This document shows positions 18,249-26,973 of a stretch of 64,000 bases of DNA, in pieces. A model generated the notes under the pieces. The model saw nothing but the letters and a program-made list of their open reading frames with translations, did not search any database and was not told the DNA's origin. The stretch comes from Geodermatophilus ruber (lineage in GTDB: Bacteria; Actinomycetota; Actinomycetes; Mycobacteriales; Geodermatophilaceae). The stretch's first letter is position 1; each line of letters starts with the position of its first letter. Location: contig NZ_FOSW01000005.1 in NCBI RefSeq assembly GCF_900114385.1, forward strand, positions 62,001 through 126,000, in the 5' to 3' direction. Made by a program: the position numbers and the translations under genes.

Positions 18249-19334
18249 ATGGACGCCACCGAGACCCTGGCCTCCCGCCGCACGGCGCTCAAGTACGGCC
18301 TCGGGACCGCCGCGACGCTGGTCCTCGTCGGCAGTGGCCTGCTGGCCTCGGCCGAGCGGGCCGCCGCTGACGTGGTCAACGCGCAACTGTTCGCGCTGAA
18401 CGGCGAGCGGGTCATGATCGACGGCCTGGTGGTGCCGGTCCTCGGTTTCGGCAGCGCTCCCGACCGGGTCGAGATCCCCGGCGGCCGACTCGAGGTCGAG
18501 ACCGGCGACACCGTGAACCTGACACTCACGAACGGCACGGGCCGGCAGATCGGGCTCACCGTCCCCGGGATCCCCGGCGTCCCGGGGACCCCGGTCCCGC
18601 CGGGGGCGAGCCGCACCATCTCGTTCACCGCACCCGACCGGCCGGGCACGTTCGTGTACATCGGCACGATCGACGGCAGCGCCGACACGGGGCGTGCCCT
18701 GGGAGCCGCCGGCGCCCTCGTCGTCCGGGCGCGGGGGGCCGCCGGCTCCATCGAGGCCAACTTCCCCGGGGCCCTGGCCCGGGCGCGCCGTCAGCCTCTG
18801 TTCGGCACCCAGGCCGCCGCGATCCCGACCGAGATCGTGCAGGAGCGCACCTGGCTGTTCGCCGAGCTGAACCCAGCGACCGCGAGGGACCTCGCGGGCG
18901 GCCGGGTCGCCCTTCCCAGCGATCCTGAGCCGGAGTACTTCCTCATCAACGGGGTCAGCGGGATGTTGGCCGTCGAGGACCCGGCCACCTTCCTGGAGGG
19001 CCGGGCCGGGGGTCTGGGCCGGCCGGGGGACGCCACGCTGGTCCGCATGATCGACACCGGACGAGCGCCCCGCTCGGTGCACTTCCACGGCAACCACTTC
19101 TGGGTCCTCAGCCACCCCGACGCACCGTGGCTCGTGGGCGCCTTCAAGGACACCGTGCGGATCCCGCCCGGCACCGTGGTCGACGTGCTCTTCCCGATGG
19201 AGACGCCGCCGGACTCGATGCCCGTCGTCGAGCGCGCGCAGAAGTACGTGGTGCACGACCACATCGAGATGGCCGAGACCGCCAGCGGCGGTCACTACGC
19301 CGGCGGCATGGTCTCGGAATCGGTGTTCGACTAG
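18249..19334 (+). CDS. Tat-exported cupredoxin / multicopper-oxidase-like protein lacking T1 ligands
   Basis: 361 residues. The N terminus has a twin-arginine signal (SRRTALKYG, then a hydrophobic stretch ending ASAERAAA), implying folded export. Two cupredoxin-like domains follow. The first has lost the usual HxHG and HxH copper ligands. The C-terminal domain keeps VHFHGNHF (His278, His280, His283) and VHDHIEM (His336, Asp337, His338). In typical multicopper oxidases the latter reads HCH; here Asp replaces the type 1 copper Cys. ATG 18249 has a GGAGGCC site. A second cupredoxin gene starts 16 nt downstream. Confidence 0.8.
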   Translation: MDATETLASRRTALKYGLGTAATLVLVGSGLLASAERAAADVVNAQLFALNGERVMIDGLVVPVLGFGSAPDRVEIPGGRLEVETGDTVNLTLTNGTGRQIGLTVPGIPGVPGTPVPPGASRTISFTAPDRPGTFVYIGTIDGSADTGRALGAAGALVVRARGAAGSIEANFPGALARARRQPLFGTQAAAIPTEIVQERTWLFAELNPATARDLAGGRVALPSDPEPEYFLINGVSGMLAVEDPATFLEGRAGGLGRPGDATLVRMIDTGRAPRSVHFHGNHFWVLSHPDAPWLVGAFKDTVRIPPGTVVDVLFPMETPPDSMPVVERAQKYVVHDHIEMAETASGGHYAGGMVSESVFD

Positions 19335-19350
19335 AGGGAAGTGATCGCCG

Positions 19351-20346
19351 ATGTCCGGAGGACTCGTCCCGATCGACCAGAACCGCCCCGCGGACCTCAC
19401 CCAGGCCGTGCACTTCGGGCACAACCGCCCGGAGGAGAGCCCCGAGACGCCGGGGAAGGTGCGGCCGGACGCCACCTTCGTGCGGAAGGTGTTCAACGAC
19501 AAGCTCGAGTTCTCCGACGGCGGGGACGTCGAGTACTGGGCCTTCAAGGACCCGGACGACGACAAGCCCTTCCCCTCGACGCCGATCCGCGCCCGGCAGG
19601 GCCAGGTGATCCACACGACGATCGAGACGGCGATCAACGTGCACACGATCCACCACCACGGCATCGAACCGTCGACCTTCAACGACGGCGTCCCCGACTC
19701 GTCCTTCACCGTCGGCAGCCGGTACACCTACCAGTGGCGCGCGTCGCGGGCGGGCACGTTCTTCTACCACTGCCACCGCAACGCCCCGCTGCACGTGCAG
19801 ATGGGCATGTTCGGCTACCTGATCCTCGACCCGCCGTCCGGCCCCGGCACGCTCTACGTGGGCGGCCCGCAGTACGACGTCGAGGCCCTGTGGGCCGCCT
19901 ACGACATCGACCCGACCTGGCGGGACTACAACCACGCCTCCGGGGAGAAGAACGCCATCGCCGACCGCACGCGCCTCAACCGGTTCCGGCCCCGCTACTT
20001 CACGATCAACGGCGTCGACGCACGGCGGTCACGGAACAACCCGAAGACGACGGTGCGGGCACGCGTCGGTCAGCGGGTGCTGCTGCGCCACCTGACCGGC
20101 GCCTACTTCGTCAACGTCGTCCGCTTCCCGGCGGCGCTGGCCCCGGTCGTGCACATGTCCGACGGCGAACCCCTCCCGGCGCCCACGCCACTCCCGGGGA
20201 ACCGGCTCGAGACCACCACGGCCGAGCGCTACGACCTGATCCTGACCCCGACCGCCGCGGGCACGCACACCGTGACCTACGAGTTCCGGCACTGGCTCAC
20301 CGGCGCGCTCGCCGGCACCGCCACCGCCCACGTCATCGTCACCTGA
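19351..20346 (+). CDS. second cupredoxin / multicopper-oxidase-like protein, no signal peptide
   Basis: 331 residues, two cupredoxin domains. The first domain carries INVHTIHHHGIEP (His98, His101-103) and FYHCHRNAPLHVQMGM (His140, Cys141, His142, His148, Met151/Met153), a full type 1 copper set next to type 2/3-like histidines. The second domain is ligand-poor. There is no Tat or Sec signal: the protein begins MSGGLVPIDQNRPAD. Its position 16 nt after a Tat-signalled partner with complementary ligands suggests co-folding and piggyback export. Substrate is unknown (metal, phenol or nitrite are possible). Confidence 0.8.
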   Translation: MSGGLVPIDQNRPADLTQAVHFGHNRPEESPETPGKVRPDATFVRKVFNDKLEFSDGGDVEYWAFKDPDDDKPFPSTPIRARQGQVIHTTIETAINVHTIHHHGIEPSTFNDGVPDSSFTVGSRYTYQWRASRAGTFFYHCHRNAPLHVQMGMFGYLILDPPSGPGTLYVGGPQYDVEALWAAYDIDPTWRDYNHASGEKNAIADRTRLNRFRPRYFTINGVDARRSRNNPKTTVRARVGQRVLLRHLTGAYFVNVVRFPAALAPVVHMSDGEPLPAPTPLPGNRLETTTAERYDLILTPTAAGTHTVTYEFRHWLTGALAGTATAHVIVT

Positions 20347-20369
20347 CCGAGCCGAGCGGAGACGACACG

Positions 20370-20900
20370 ATGAAGACCTGGAGCAGGCGAACCACGGTCG
20401 TCACCATCCTGGCAGCGCTCGGGCTGGTGGCCACCGTCACGAGGACCCTGGCCGCCCTGGACGACGACGGCGTGCACCTGCGGGCGGACTGGCAGAACGG
20501 CGGGGAGGCGTGGCTGGAACTGGAGGACCGCAACGCCCTGCCGGTGATCTGCTTCATCTGGGACAACGACGCCCCTCAGGACGGGGACGGCATCGAGAGC
20601 ACGATCCTCGACCGTGCCGGCGCGGAGGTCGTCGACCTGGGGATCGGGGACCAGTGGATCGACGGTTCCGGCTCGGGCTGCGAGGTCGTGCGGGACGACG
20701 GGTTCCGGGACGTCTTCGCCAACCCCGAGGAGTACGTCGTCGAGGTCCGCGTCGTCGAGAACCAGGGCACGCCCGTGACCCCTCCGCTCCGGTCCGGGCC
20801 GCTGGAGGCCCACTCCGGCACAGGCACGGTAGGCACCTCCGGCAGCGGGACGGACTCCGGCACCACGAGCGGCTCCCGAAGCTCAAGCGGCTCCAACTGA
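20370..20900 (+). CDS. secreted protein with Ser/Gly/Thr-rich tail
   Basis: 176 residues. It has a signal-like N terminus (SRRTTVVTILAALGLVATVTRTLAALDDD) that even contains an SRRT twin-arginine motif. A roughly 100-residue domain with Cys in VICFIW and SGCEVV, probably disulfide-bonded, is followed by a low-complexity tail of Ser, Gly and Thr repeats. It lies 23 nt behind the second cupredoxin and is likely the third gene of that operon. I do not recognise the central domain. Confidence 0.65.
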   Translation: MKTWSRRTTVVTILAALGLVATVTRTLAALDDDGVHLRADWQNGGEAWLELEDRNALPVICFIWDNDAPQDGDGIESTILDRAGAEVVDLGIGDQWIDGSGSGCEVVRDDGFRDVFANPEEYVVEVRVVENQGTPVTPPLRSGPLEAHSGTGTVGTSGSGTDSGTTSGSRSSSGSN

Positions 20901-21041
20901 GCTCTACCGGGGCTTCTGGACGATGCCGGTGCCGTTGGCCACGTAGGGGGCGACGGCGTCCACGACGACGCCCGGGCACACCGCACCGCCGGGAGAGCGG
21001 GTGTTCTGGTGGAGCAGGCAGCGGGCGAGGAACAGGTGGAG

Positions 21042-23414
21042 TCACTCGGCCGCGAGCGCGAAGTAGCTCTCCTCTTCCTGCAGGTAGTGCAACTGCAGCA
21101 GGGCGTGCAGTCCGTACAGGCAGGCCAGCAGGTCCTGCTGGCGCTCCAGGTCCAGCTCGGCGCCGGCGTCGACGGCGTCGAGATGGGCCTGCAACCGGCG
21201 GGTGAGCCGGCCGATCTCGGCGTGCGCGCGGCTCATGGGCGCCACCGCCTCGCCGCTGCCCAGGGTCCGGGTCAGCGCTGGGTAGAGCTCGGCCTCCTCG
21301 GCCTCCTCGTGTGGCACCAGCCGTTCGACCAGCGCCGTCCGGGCACGGTGGAGCGCCGCCACGGCCCGCGGCGTGGGGCCGGCGGCCAGCGCGTCGGCGG
21401 CCGTCCGCACCAGCGGCAGCGCCTGGCGCAGATGGTCGTGCTCGGCGCCGAAGCGGCGCAACAGCGTCTGGGTGCTCGGCTGCACGGGCCGCCCGCCGAC
21501 CTGGCCGCCGCGCAAGGCGCGGAGGGCGTTGAGGATCACCGCGACGTCGATGGCCTCCTGCAGCAGCGCCCCGAACGTGGGCGGCAGCAGGCCGACGGCG
21601 GCCAGCGCCATCGCCGCCAGCGACAGGCCCATCCCAGCGACCGCGCTCTGCACGGCGATCCGCCGGGCGTAGCGGGCGATCTCCATCGCGTCGGCGATCC
21701 GGTCGAGCCGGTCGGTGGTCAGGACCACGTCGGCGGCCTCGGACGACGCCGTCGATCCTCGGGCGCCCATCGCGACACCGACCGTGGCCGCGGCCAGCGC
21801 CGGCGCGTCGTTCAGGCCGTCGCCGACCATCACGGTGACCCCTTGCTCCTGCTCGGCACGGACCGCGGCGACCTTGCTCGCCGGCGTCTGCTGGGCGCAC
21901 ACCTCGTCCAGGCCGAGTACCGCGCCGACCTCTCGTGCCGGCTCGGGCCGGTCGCCGGTGAGCATCACGAGCCGGTGGATCCCGGCGGAGCGCAGCCGGC
22001 GCAGCGTCCGGCCGGCGTCGGCCCGCACCGGATCCTTCAGCAGGATCGCACCGACCGGGGTGTCGTCGATCTCGACCCACACCAGCGCGCAGCCGTCGAG
22101 CCCGGCGCGGCTGACCGCCGTCCGGGCCCAGCTGTCGTCGGGTGCCGGGTCGCGCTTGCCGACCCGGACGTGGCGGCCGTCAACGGTGGCCTCCACGCCG
22201 CGCCCGGGCTCCTCGCGCACGTTCCGCGGCAGCGGCAGGGGAAGGCCGCGCGCCCGCGCCTCGGCCACCACGGCCTCGGCGAGCACGTGCGGGGAGAGTT
22301 GGTCGGCCGCGGCGGCCAGCCGCAGGACGTCCGGCGCCGGCCACCCCGGCGCGGTCAGCACCTCGGTCACCGCCGGCCGGCCGGCGGTCAGCGTGCCGGT
22401 CTTGTCCAGCACCATCGTCCGGGCGGAGCCGAGGTTCTCCAGCGCGCCCCCGCTGCGGACCACGACGCCGAGACGAGACACCCGCGACAGCCCGGAGACG
22501 ATCGCGACCGGGGCGGCCAGCAGCAGCGGGCACGGGGTCGCCACCACCAGCACCGCCACCGCCCGTGTGGGTGAGCCGCTGACCAGCCAAGCCAGCCCGG
22601 CCACGGCCAGCGAGAGAGGGAGGAACCAGGCGGCGAACCGGTCGGCCAGCCGGATGACCGGGGCGTTCTCCGCCCCGGCCTGCCGGACCAGCGCGACGAT
22701 CCCGGCGTAGGTGCTCTGCGCCGCCGGCACGGTGCAGCGGACCTCGAACGCGCCGCCGGCGTTCAGGGTGCCGCTGCGCACCGCGTCTCCGGTGGCCCGC
22801 TCGACCAGCTCCGGCTCCCCGGTCAGCGCCGACTCGTCCAGCACTGCCGGGCCGACCGCGACCGTTCCGTCGACCGGCAGCACCTCGCCCGGACCCACGA
22901 GCACGAGGTCCCCGACGTCGACCTCGTCGACCCCCACCTCGGAGACGACGTTCCCGGCCCGGCGGCGCGCCGTGCGCGGTGCCCGCTCCAGCAGCGCCCG
23001 CAGGTCACGGGTCGCCCGCCGCTGCGCGGCCGCGTCCAGCGCCCGCCCGGTCGCCAGCATCACTGCGATCAGTGCGCCGGCCAGGTACTCGCCGACCAAC
23101 AGCGTGCCGAGCAACGCGAGCAACGCGATGAGGTCGACCCCGGCCCTTCGCCGCAGCAGCGAAGCCACCACCCACCCGGCGGACGGCACCACCGCGATGA
23201 CCGTTGCGGCCGCCCACAGGACGTCGTCCCACCGGCCAGCCCCCACCGCCCAGGCCACGCCCCCGGCCGCCAGCAACGTCACCGTCACGACCAGCAGCGC
23301 AGGCTCGGTCCACCGCCGCAGCCCGGCCACCCGGTGCCGTCCGCCTGATCGACGTGGCGGCGACGCGAGCGCGGACACGGCCCCTCCCTTCGTGGCCGGC
23401 GACGAACCGATCAT
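21042..23414 (-). CDS. P1B-type heavy-metal ATPase fused to a hemerythrin domain
   Basis: 790 residues. A P-type ATPase with N-terminal membrane helices, actuator TGEPE, a TPCP metal-binding helix motif (Cys295), phosphorylation DKTGTLT (Asp337), a SPHVLAE nucleotide-domain motif and GDGLNDAPAL. There is no N-terminal heavy-metal-associated domain. From about residue 655 a hemerythrin-like domain follows: EHDHLRQ (His659, His661), LVPHEEAEEAELYP, MSRAHAEI and LLQLHYLQEEESYF, giving the H...HxxxE...H...HxxxE pattern for a di-iron site. Iron or zinc export gated by oxygen or iron status is plausible. The start has an AAGGTCG site. Confidence 0.88.
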   Translation of the reverse strand: MIGSSPATKGGAVSALASPPRRSGGRHRVAGLRRWTEPALLVVTVTLLAAGGVAWAVGAGRWDDVLWAAATVIAVVPSAGWVVASLLRRRAGVDLIALLALLGTLLVGEYLAGALIAVMLATGRALDAAAQRRATRDLRALLERAPRTARRRAGNVVSEVGVDEVDVGDLVLVGPGEVLPVDGTVAVGPAVLDESALTGEPELVERATGDAVRSGTLNAGGAFEVRCTVPAAQSTYAGIVALVRQAGAENAPVIRLADRFAAWFLPLSLAVAGLAWLVSGSPTRAVAVLVVATPCPLLLAAPVAIVSGLSRVSRLGVVVRSGGALENLGSARTMVLDKTGTLTAGRPAVTEVLTAPGWPAPDVLRLAAAADQLSPHVLAEAVVAEARARGLPLPLPRNVREEPGRGVEATVDGRHVRVGKRDPAPDDSWARTAVSRAGLDGCALVWVEIDDTPVGAILLKDPVRADAGRTLRRLRSAGIHRLVMLTGDRPEPAREVGAVLGLDEVCAQQTPASKVAAVRAEQEQGVTVMVGDGLNDAPALAAATVGVAMGARGSTASSEAADVVLTTDRLDRIADAMEIARYARRIAVQSAVAGMGLSLAAMALAAVGLLPPTFGALLQEAIDVAVILNALRALRGGQVGGRPVQPSTQTLLRRFGAEHDHLRQALPLVRTAADALAAGPTPRAVAALHRARTALVERLVPHEEAEEAELYPALTRTLGSGEAVAPMSRAHAEIGRLTRRLQAHLDAVDAGAELDLERQQDLLACLYGLHALLQLHYLQEEESYFALAAE

Positions 23415-23524
23415 CGAACGACCTTCGCCCCCCGCGGGGCGGCGGAACCACGGGACCTCGTCCCTGGCCCGGCAGCCGTTGGTCCCGCGGGGAATGCGTC
23501 CAACGCACGCCGGAGCGGACCGCC

Positions 23525-23771
23525 AGCGGCTTCCGCCACCCCGGCCGGATCATCGCCGGCGCCTTCGCCGCGGCGATCGGGGTCGGCACCGGCCTGCTCT
23601 CTGCCGGTCGCGACCGCCGGTCCCGGCCGTACCGACGTCCTCACCGCGCTGTTCCACGCGACGTCGGCGGTGTGCGTCACCGGGCTGGTGACGGTTGGAT
23701 ACCGGCACCTACTGGTCGGGCTTCGGGCAGGTGGTGATCCTGCTCGGCGTCGACGACCATGGCCTCGAACG
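23525..23771 (+). pseudogene. decayed TrkH/KtrB potassium-transporter N-terminal fragment
   Basis: Three successive frames read HPGRIIAGAFAAAIGVGTG, then LPVATAGPGRTDVLTALF and HATSAVCVTGLVTV, then DTGTYWSGFGQVVILLGV. Together they match the N-terminal end of KtrB/TrkH, including the first selectivity-loop TSAVCVTGL. Frameshifts occur near 23600-23607 and at about 23697. The remainder of the roughly 450-residue protein is absent. It fills the 400-nt gap upstream of the metal ATPase. Confidence 0.75.
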
Positions 23772-23814
23772 CCTCCCGCGGCACTGACCGTGGATCGACA
23801 ATGCCGGGCCCCGG

Positions 23815-24012
23815 TCAGCTCGGGCGGAGAGGAGAGGCGGCCCCGGCGGCCACCGGGTCTGCGCCTGCGGGCAGCGGCGCGGTCCAGATCAGGCTCAGCC
23901 CGCCGTCGTCCTCGACCCGGAAGCAGACGACCATCCCGCGGTCGTCCGGAGGCTCGCCCCCGGCCCCGTCGGCCGCCGGTGGGGCCTCGCGGAGAGGTGT
24001 CAGCACAGCCAT
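23815..24012 (-). CDS. 65-residue protein ending the redox operon
   Basis: Small protein starting MAVLTPLREAPPA, with a central GMVVCFRVEDDGGLSLIWTA strand-like segment containing the single Cys. An AAGGAG site 6 nt before the ATG at 24012 is one of the best ribosome sites in the window, so it is likely expressed. It is the last gene of the ferredoxin/NuoF-like/ferric reductase operon, 26 nt after the ferredoxin stop. Family and function unknown. Confidence 0.6.
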   Translation of the reverse strand: MAVLTPLREAPPAADGAGGEPPDDRGMVVCFRVEDDGGLSLIWTAPLPAGADPVAAGAASPLRPS

Positions 24013-24038
24013 CGCGTACTCCTTTTGGGTCGTGCAGG

Positions 24039-24239
24039 TCATCCGCGGCGACGCAGGAGCAGGGCCCGGGTCGGGCACGCGGCAGCCGCGCGGCGGGCGG
24101 CGGGCAGCAGATCGTCCGGCAGCTCACCGGGGGCCGGCAGCGGGTAGCCCCACTCGTCCAGGGCGACGGCCTCGGGCAGCAGCTCGGCGCACATTCCGTG
24201 CCCGGTGCAGCGGATCGGGTCGACGCGCAGCCGGCTCAC
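24039..24239 (-). CDS. 3-Cys ferredoxin (CxxHxxC...CP type)
   Basis: 66-residue single-cluster ferredoxin. Ligand motif is Cys11-x2-His14-x2-Cys17 ... Cys55-Pro, in which His replaces the middle Cys. Such proteins carry a [3Fe-4S] cluster, or a [4Fe-4S] cluster with a non-Cys ligand, and typically serve P450 or oxygenase systems in actinobacteria. The GTG start lies inside the stop of the NuoF-like gene, so the two are translationally coupled. A close paralogue with Tyr at the same position is at 46504-46701. Confidence 0.9.
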   Translation of the reverse strand: MSRLRVDPIRCTGHGMCAELLPEAVALDEWGYPLPAPGELPDDLLPAARRAAAACPTRALLLRRRG

Positions 24240-25426
24240 CGAGGCCTCCGGGGCACCGGCAGGAAGGCGCGGTGCACCCGGGCGGTGCAGGTGCCTGCGC
24301 GGTGCCGGTCCAGCTCGGGGCCGAACACCCCGAGCGCGCCGGCGACCAGGCGGACGGTGCCGTCGGGGTGGGAGCACGCGCCTCGGCCGGGCAGCAGCCC
24401 GCACCACCGGCGGACGGCGGGGAGCAGGTCGGGTGGGGGAGGAGCGGGGCGGGCGAGCAGGTCCATCGCCGCGGCGATACGCGGCAGCCCGTTGAGGCAC
24501 GGGCCGCACTGGCCAGCCGATTCCCCGGCCAGGAAGTGGACGACGCGGGCGGTCTCGCGCAGCCCGCACCGGTCGGCAGGGAGTGCGGCCAGCACCCCCG
24601 CGCCCAGGCGGGCGCCGGCAGCGGCCAGACCCGAGTGGTCCAGGGACAGCCGCGCGGCGGTCCGGGCCGGGACCCAGGTGCCGGCGTAGCCGCCGATCAG
24701 CACCGCCTGCACATCGGCGTCCAGCGGCAGCCACTCGGCCAGCGGCGTGCTCAGCGGCGCGTCGACGACGTCCACCCACAGCCTGCCGGCACGTTCGAGG
24801 CGCCGGGTGAGCAGAGCCCGGTCGCCGGCGGACGAGTCGCCTCGTGCGAGGAGTGCGAGCCGGGCGAGGGTCTCGACGTTGATCACCAGCGTCGGCCGGC
24901 CGTCCACCCCGCGCTCGCGGACCGGGGGGAACTTGCTGGTCGGCACAGGCGCGCGTCCGTTCAGTGCGGCGACGAGGGCGGACTCCTCGCCCGCGAGGTA
25001 GCCGGCGGCGACCGGGTGCAGCCGAACGGGCAACCGGTCGCGCCGTTCGGCCACGTGCGGGGCCAGCTCGGGCAGCCGGGCGGCGTCGGCCGCCAGCACG
25101 GCCGAGGCCGCGCCGAGGGTGCCGGCGACGAGTGCGATCCCGTCGAGCACCAGGTGCGGCGCGCGAGAGAGCAGCACGGCGTCCTTGGCCGAGGCCGGCT
25201 CGCCCTCCGAGCCGTTGGCGACGACCACCGGTGCCCGCCGGCCGCCCGCGACCGAACGGAGCTTCACCGCCGTGGGGAATCCGCCGCCGCCCCGTCCGGT
25301 CAGGCCCGCCTCCTCGGCGACGGCGATCGCGTCGCCCGGCGGCAGGGGGCCGTGGGTGGCCAGGTGATCGGCCAGGGTCGGGCCCGGCGCGCTCAGCAGC
25401 GCGACGGTCGCGGATGCGGCGGTCAC
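24236..25426 (-). CDS. NuoF-like NADH dehydrogenase subunit
   Basis: 396 residues resembling the FMN/NADH-binding subunit of complex I. Motifs are GRGGGGFP (44-51), ANGSEGEPASAKD and YLAGEESALVAAL, which form the FMN and NADH sites. The C-terminal iron-sulfur region reads ESAGQCGPC...RGAC, with Cys307, Cys310 and Cys351 but Ala304 where NuoF has the first of four Cys. It stands alone, without NuoE/NuoG. Coupled to a ferredoxin downstream and a bis-haem membrane protein upstream, it probably passes NADH electrons to one of them. Confidence 0.9.
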   Translation of the reverse strand: MTAASATVALLSAPGPTLADHLATHGPLPPGDAIAVAEEAGLTGRGGGGFPTAVKLRSVAGGRRAPVVVANGSEGEPASAKDAVLLSRAPHLVLDGIALVAGTLGAASAVLAADAARLPELAPHVAERRDRLPVRLHPVAAGYLAGEESALVAALNGRAPVPTSKFPPVRERGVDGRPTLVINVETLARLALLARGDSSAGDRALLTRRLERAGRLWVDVVDAPLSTPLAEWLPLDADVQAVLIGGYAGTWVPARTAARLSLDHSGLAAAGARLGAGVLAALPADRCGLRETARVVHFLAGESAGQCGPCLNGLPRIAAAMDLLARPAPPPPDLLPAVRRWCGLLPGRGACSHPDGTVRLVAGALGVFGPELDRHRAGTCTARVHRAFLPVPRRPR

Positions 25427-25432
25427 CTGCGG

Positions 25433-26053
25433 TCACCCGTTCCGGTACCGGCCGGCCGGCCGGCCGGCGGCGAAGGCCGCGACCGACTCGGCCATCGCGT
25501 CCCGGGCCCGTTCCGACGGCGGTCGTGCGGCTCGACGGGTGGCCAGCGCAGCCAGGGACGCCCAGGCCGTCGCGGCCGCACAGGCCAGCACCAGCAGGAG
25601 CAGCCACCCGCCACCCAGGTCGCTGGCGGCGGTGAGGCCGTGCACGGCGGCCAGCGGCCAGAGCGCGTAGGACGTCAGGTGCACCGGCGCCCACAGCCGC
25701 CGTGGCAACCGGTCCCGCAGCAGGCTGGTGACGAGGACGAGCAGAGCCAGGTCGACCGCCAGCGCACCCAGCCCGACGGCGAGCGGCCGGTAGCCCGCCG
25801 TGAACGGCAGCACCGCGGCGGTCGCACCGATGTCGACGTAGGAGTCGACGACCGCCGTCACCACGTGCCCGGCCACGAGCAGCGCCGAGAGCAACGCGAC
25901 GTTGCGGTGCATGTGGACGACGCCGAACCGGGGCAGCCCGGGCAGCCGGCCATGCCTGCGGACGGTCGTGCCCAGCACGATCGTCAGCGTCATCAGCACC
26001 AGCGCCACCATGCCGGTGGCCCGGTTGAGGTACCAGAGCGCCGCCCCGGTCAC
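25433..26053 (-). CDS. ferric-reductase-like transmembrane protein (bis-haem)
   Basis: 206-residue membrane protein with about five or six helices. Histidines are spaced H49-x13-H63 and H125-x12-H138, the pattern that coordinates two stacked haems in the ferric reductase/NADPH oxidase and MsrQ family. No flavin/NAD domain is attached, so electrons must come from a partner such as the NuoF-like protein or ferredoxin. The GTG start overlaps the ApbE stop (GTGA), and the NuoF-like gene starts 6 nt after its stop. Confidence 0.85.
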   Translation of the reverse strand: MTGAALWYLNRATGMVALVLMTLTIVLGTTVRRHGRLPGLPRFGVVHMHRNVALLSALLVAGHVVTAVVDSYVDIGATAAVLPFTAGYRPLAVGLGALAVDLALLVLVTSLLRDRLPRRLWAPVHLTSYALWPLAAVHGLTAASDLGGGWLLLLVLACAAATAWASLAALATRRAARPPSERARDAMAESVAAFAAGRPAGRYRNG

Positions 26054-26973
26054 GCCGCACGCTCCTCCGCCGGCCAGCCGCCCAGGGTCAGCAGCGCGCC
26101 GTCGGCGCGCACCAGGCGCGCCGGCAGGCCACGTGCGCGCAGCCACGGCACGGCGGACGCCTGCCGGACCAGCGCGGCCGTGGACGCGATGTTGGCGTCG
26201 GTGCAACTGGCGGCCGCCACCGACACCGTCCGCCACGTCGACACGGGGGGCAGCCCGGTGCGCGGGTCGACCACGTGATGCAGCTGCATGCCGCCGCGCT
26301 TCCAGCGCCGGGCGTGCACGGAGGAGGTGGCCAGGCCGCCTTCCCGGACGGTGACCACCGTCCAGGGGCCGACGGGCGGCCCGGACGGGTCGCCCGTGAC
26401 GTCCTCGACGCGGATCCGCCAGCCCCCGGCCGGAGCTGGGCCCGCGACCGACACGTCCCCGCCGATGGCGACCAGGCAGCCGGCGCCGGTGGTTCGGGCG
26501 GCGGCGCGTGCGGCCAGGTCGGCCGCCTGCGCCTTCGCGGTGGCGCCCAGGTCGAGGTGGGTCCCGGCGGGCACGCGGACGCGGTGACGCGACACGTCGA
26601 GCTCGATCGTGCGCCAGCCGGGGGCCGGTCGGACGGCGAGTCCGCCGTCCAGGGACACCTCGGCGAGGTCCCGGTCGTAGCCGAGCCCGCACAGGGATCC
26701 CCCGACGGTCGGATCGACGTCCCCGTCGGTCAGCCGGGCCGCGCGCAGCGCCGCGGCGAGCAGATCGGTGAGCAGCGGGCCGATACGCGTGAAGGATCCG
26801 TCGGACGCTTCCACCGCGGCCAGCTCCGAATCGGCTCGGAACCGACTGGCGGCGCGGTCGACCTCCGCCATCACCGCCGTGACCTCCGCACGCGCCGCGT
26901 CCAGCGCGGTGCTGTCGGTGACCGCTACCCGTACCGCGCAGGTCCACGCCGTCCAGTCGGCGGCGGCGATCAC
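26050..26973 (-). CDS. ApbE-like FAD:protein FMN transferase
   Basis: 307 residues. ApbE attaches FMN to Thr/Ser of exported redox proteins, or binds flavin. Motifs are SRFRADSELAAVE, GDVDPTVG, HLDLGATAKAQAAD, GGDVSVAG and the C-terminal HHVVDPRTGLPP (metal/FAD pocket). No lipoprotein signal is evident, so it may act on the cytosolic face or be a short form. It overlaps both neighbours by 4 nt. An FMN-acceptor protein with the usual [S/T]GAT motif is not visible in the operon. Confidence 0.88.
   Translation of the reverse strand: MIAAADWTAWTCAVRVAVTDSTALDAARAEVTAVMAEVDRAASRFRADSELAAVEASDGSFTRIGPLLTDLLAAALRAARLTDGDVDPTVGGSLCGLGYDRDLAEVSLDGGLAVRPAPGWRTIELDVSRHRVRVPAGTHLDLGATAKAQAADLAARAAARTTGAGCLVAIGGDVSVAGPAPAGGWRIRVEDVTGDPSGPPVGPWTVVTVREGGLATSSVHARRWKRGGMQLHHVVDPRTGLPPVSTWRTVSVAAASCTDANIASTAALVRQASAVPWLRARGLPARLVRADGALLTLGGWPAEERAA

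Noticed and set aside
20907..21041. In-frame sequence after the hemerythrin-fusion stop reading HLFLARCLLHQNTRSPGG and on to IVQKPR-stop
   Set aside because: It follows a genuine stop, has no start codon of its own before a 22-codon tail, and matches no family I know. It may be a fragment but cannot be supported as a gene.
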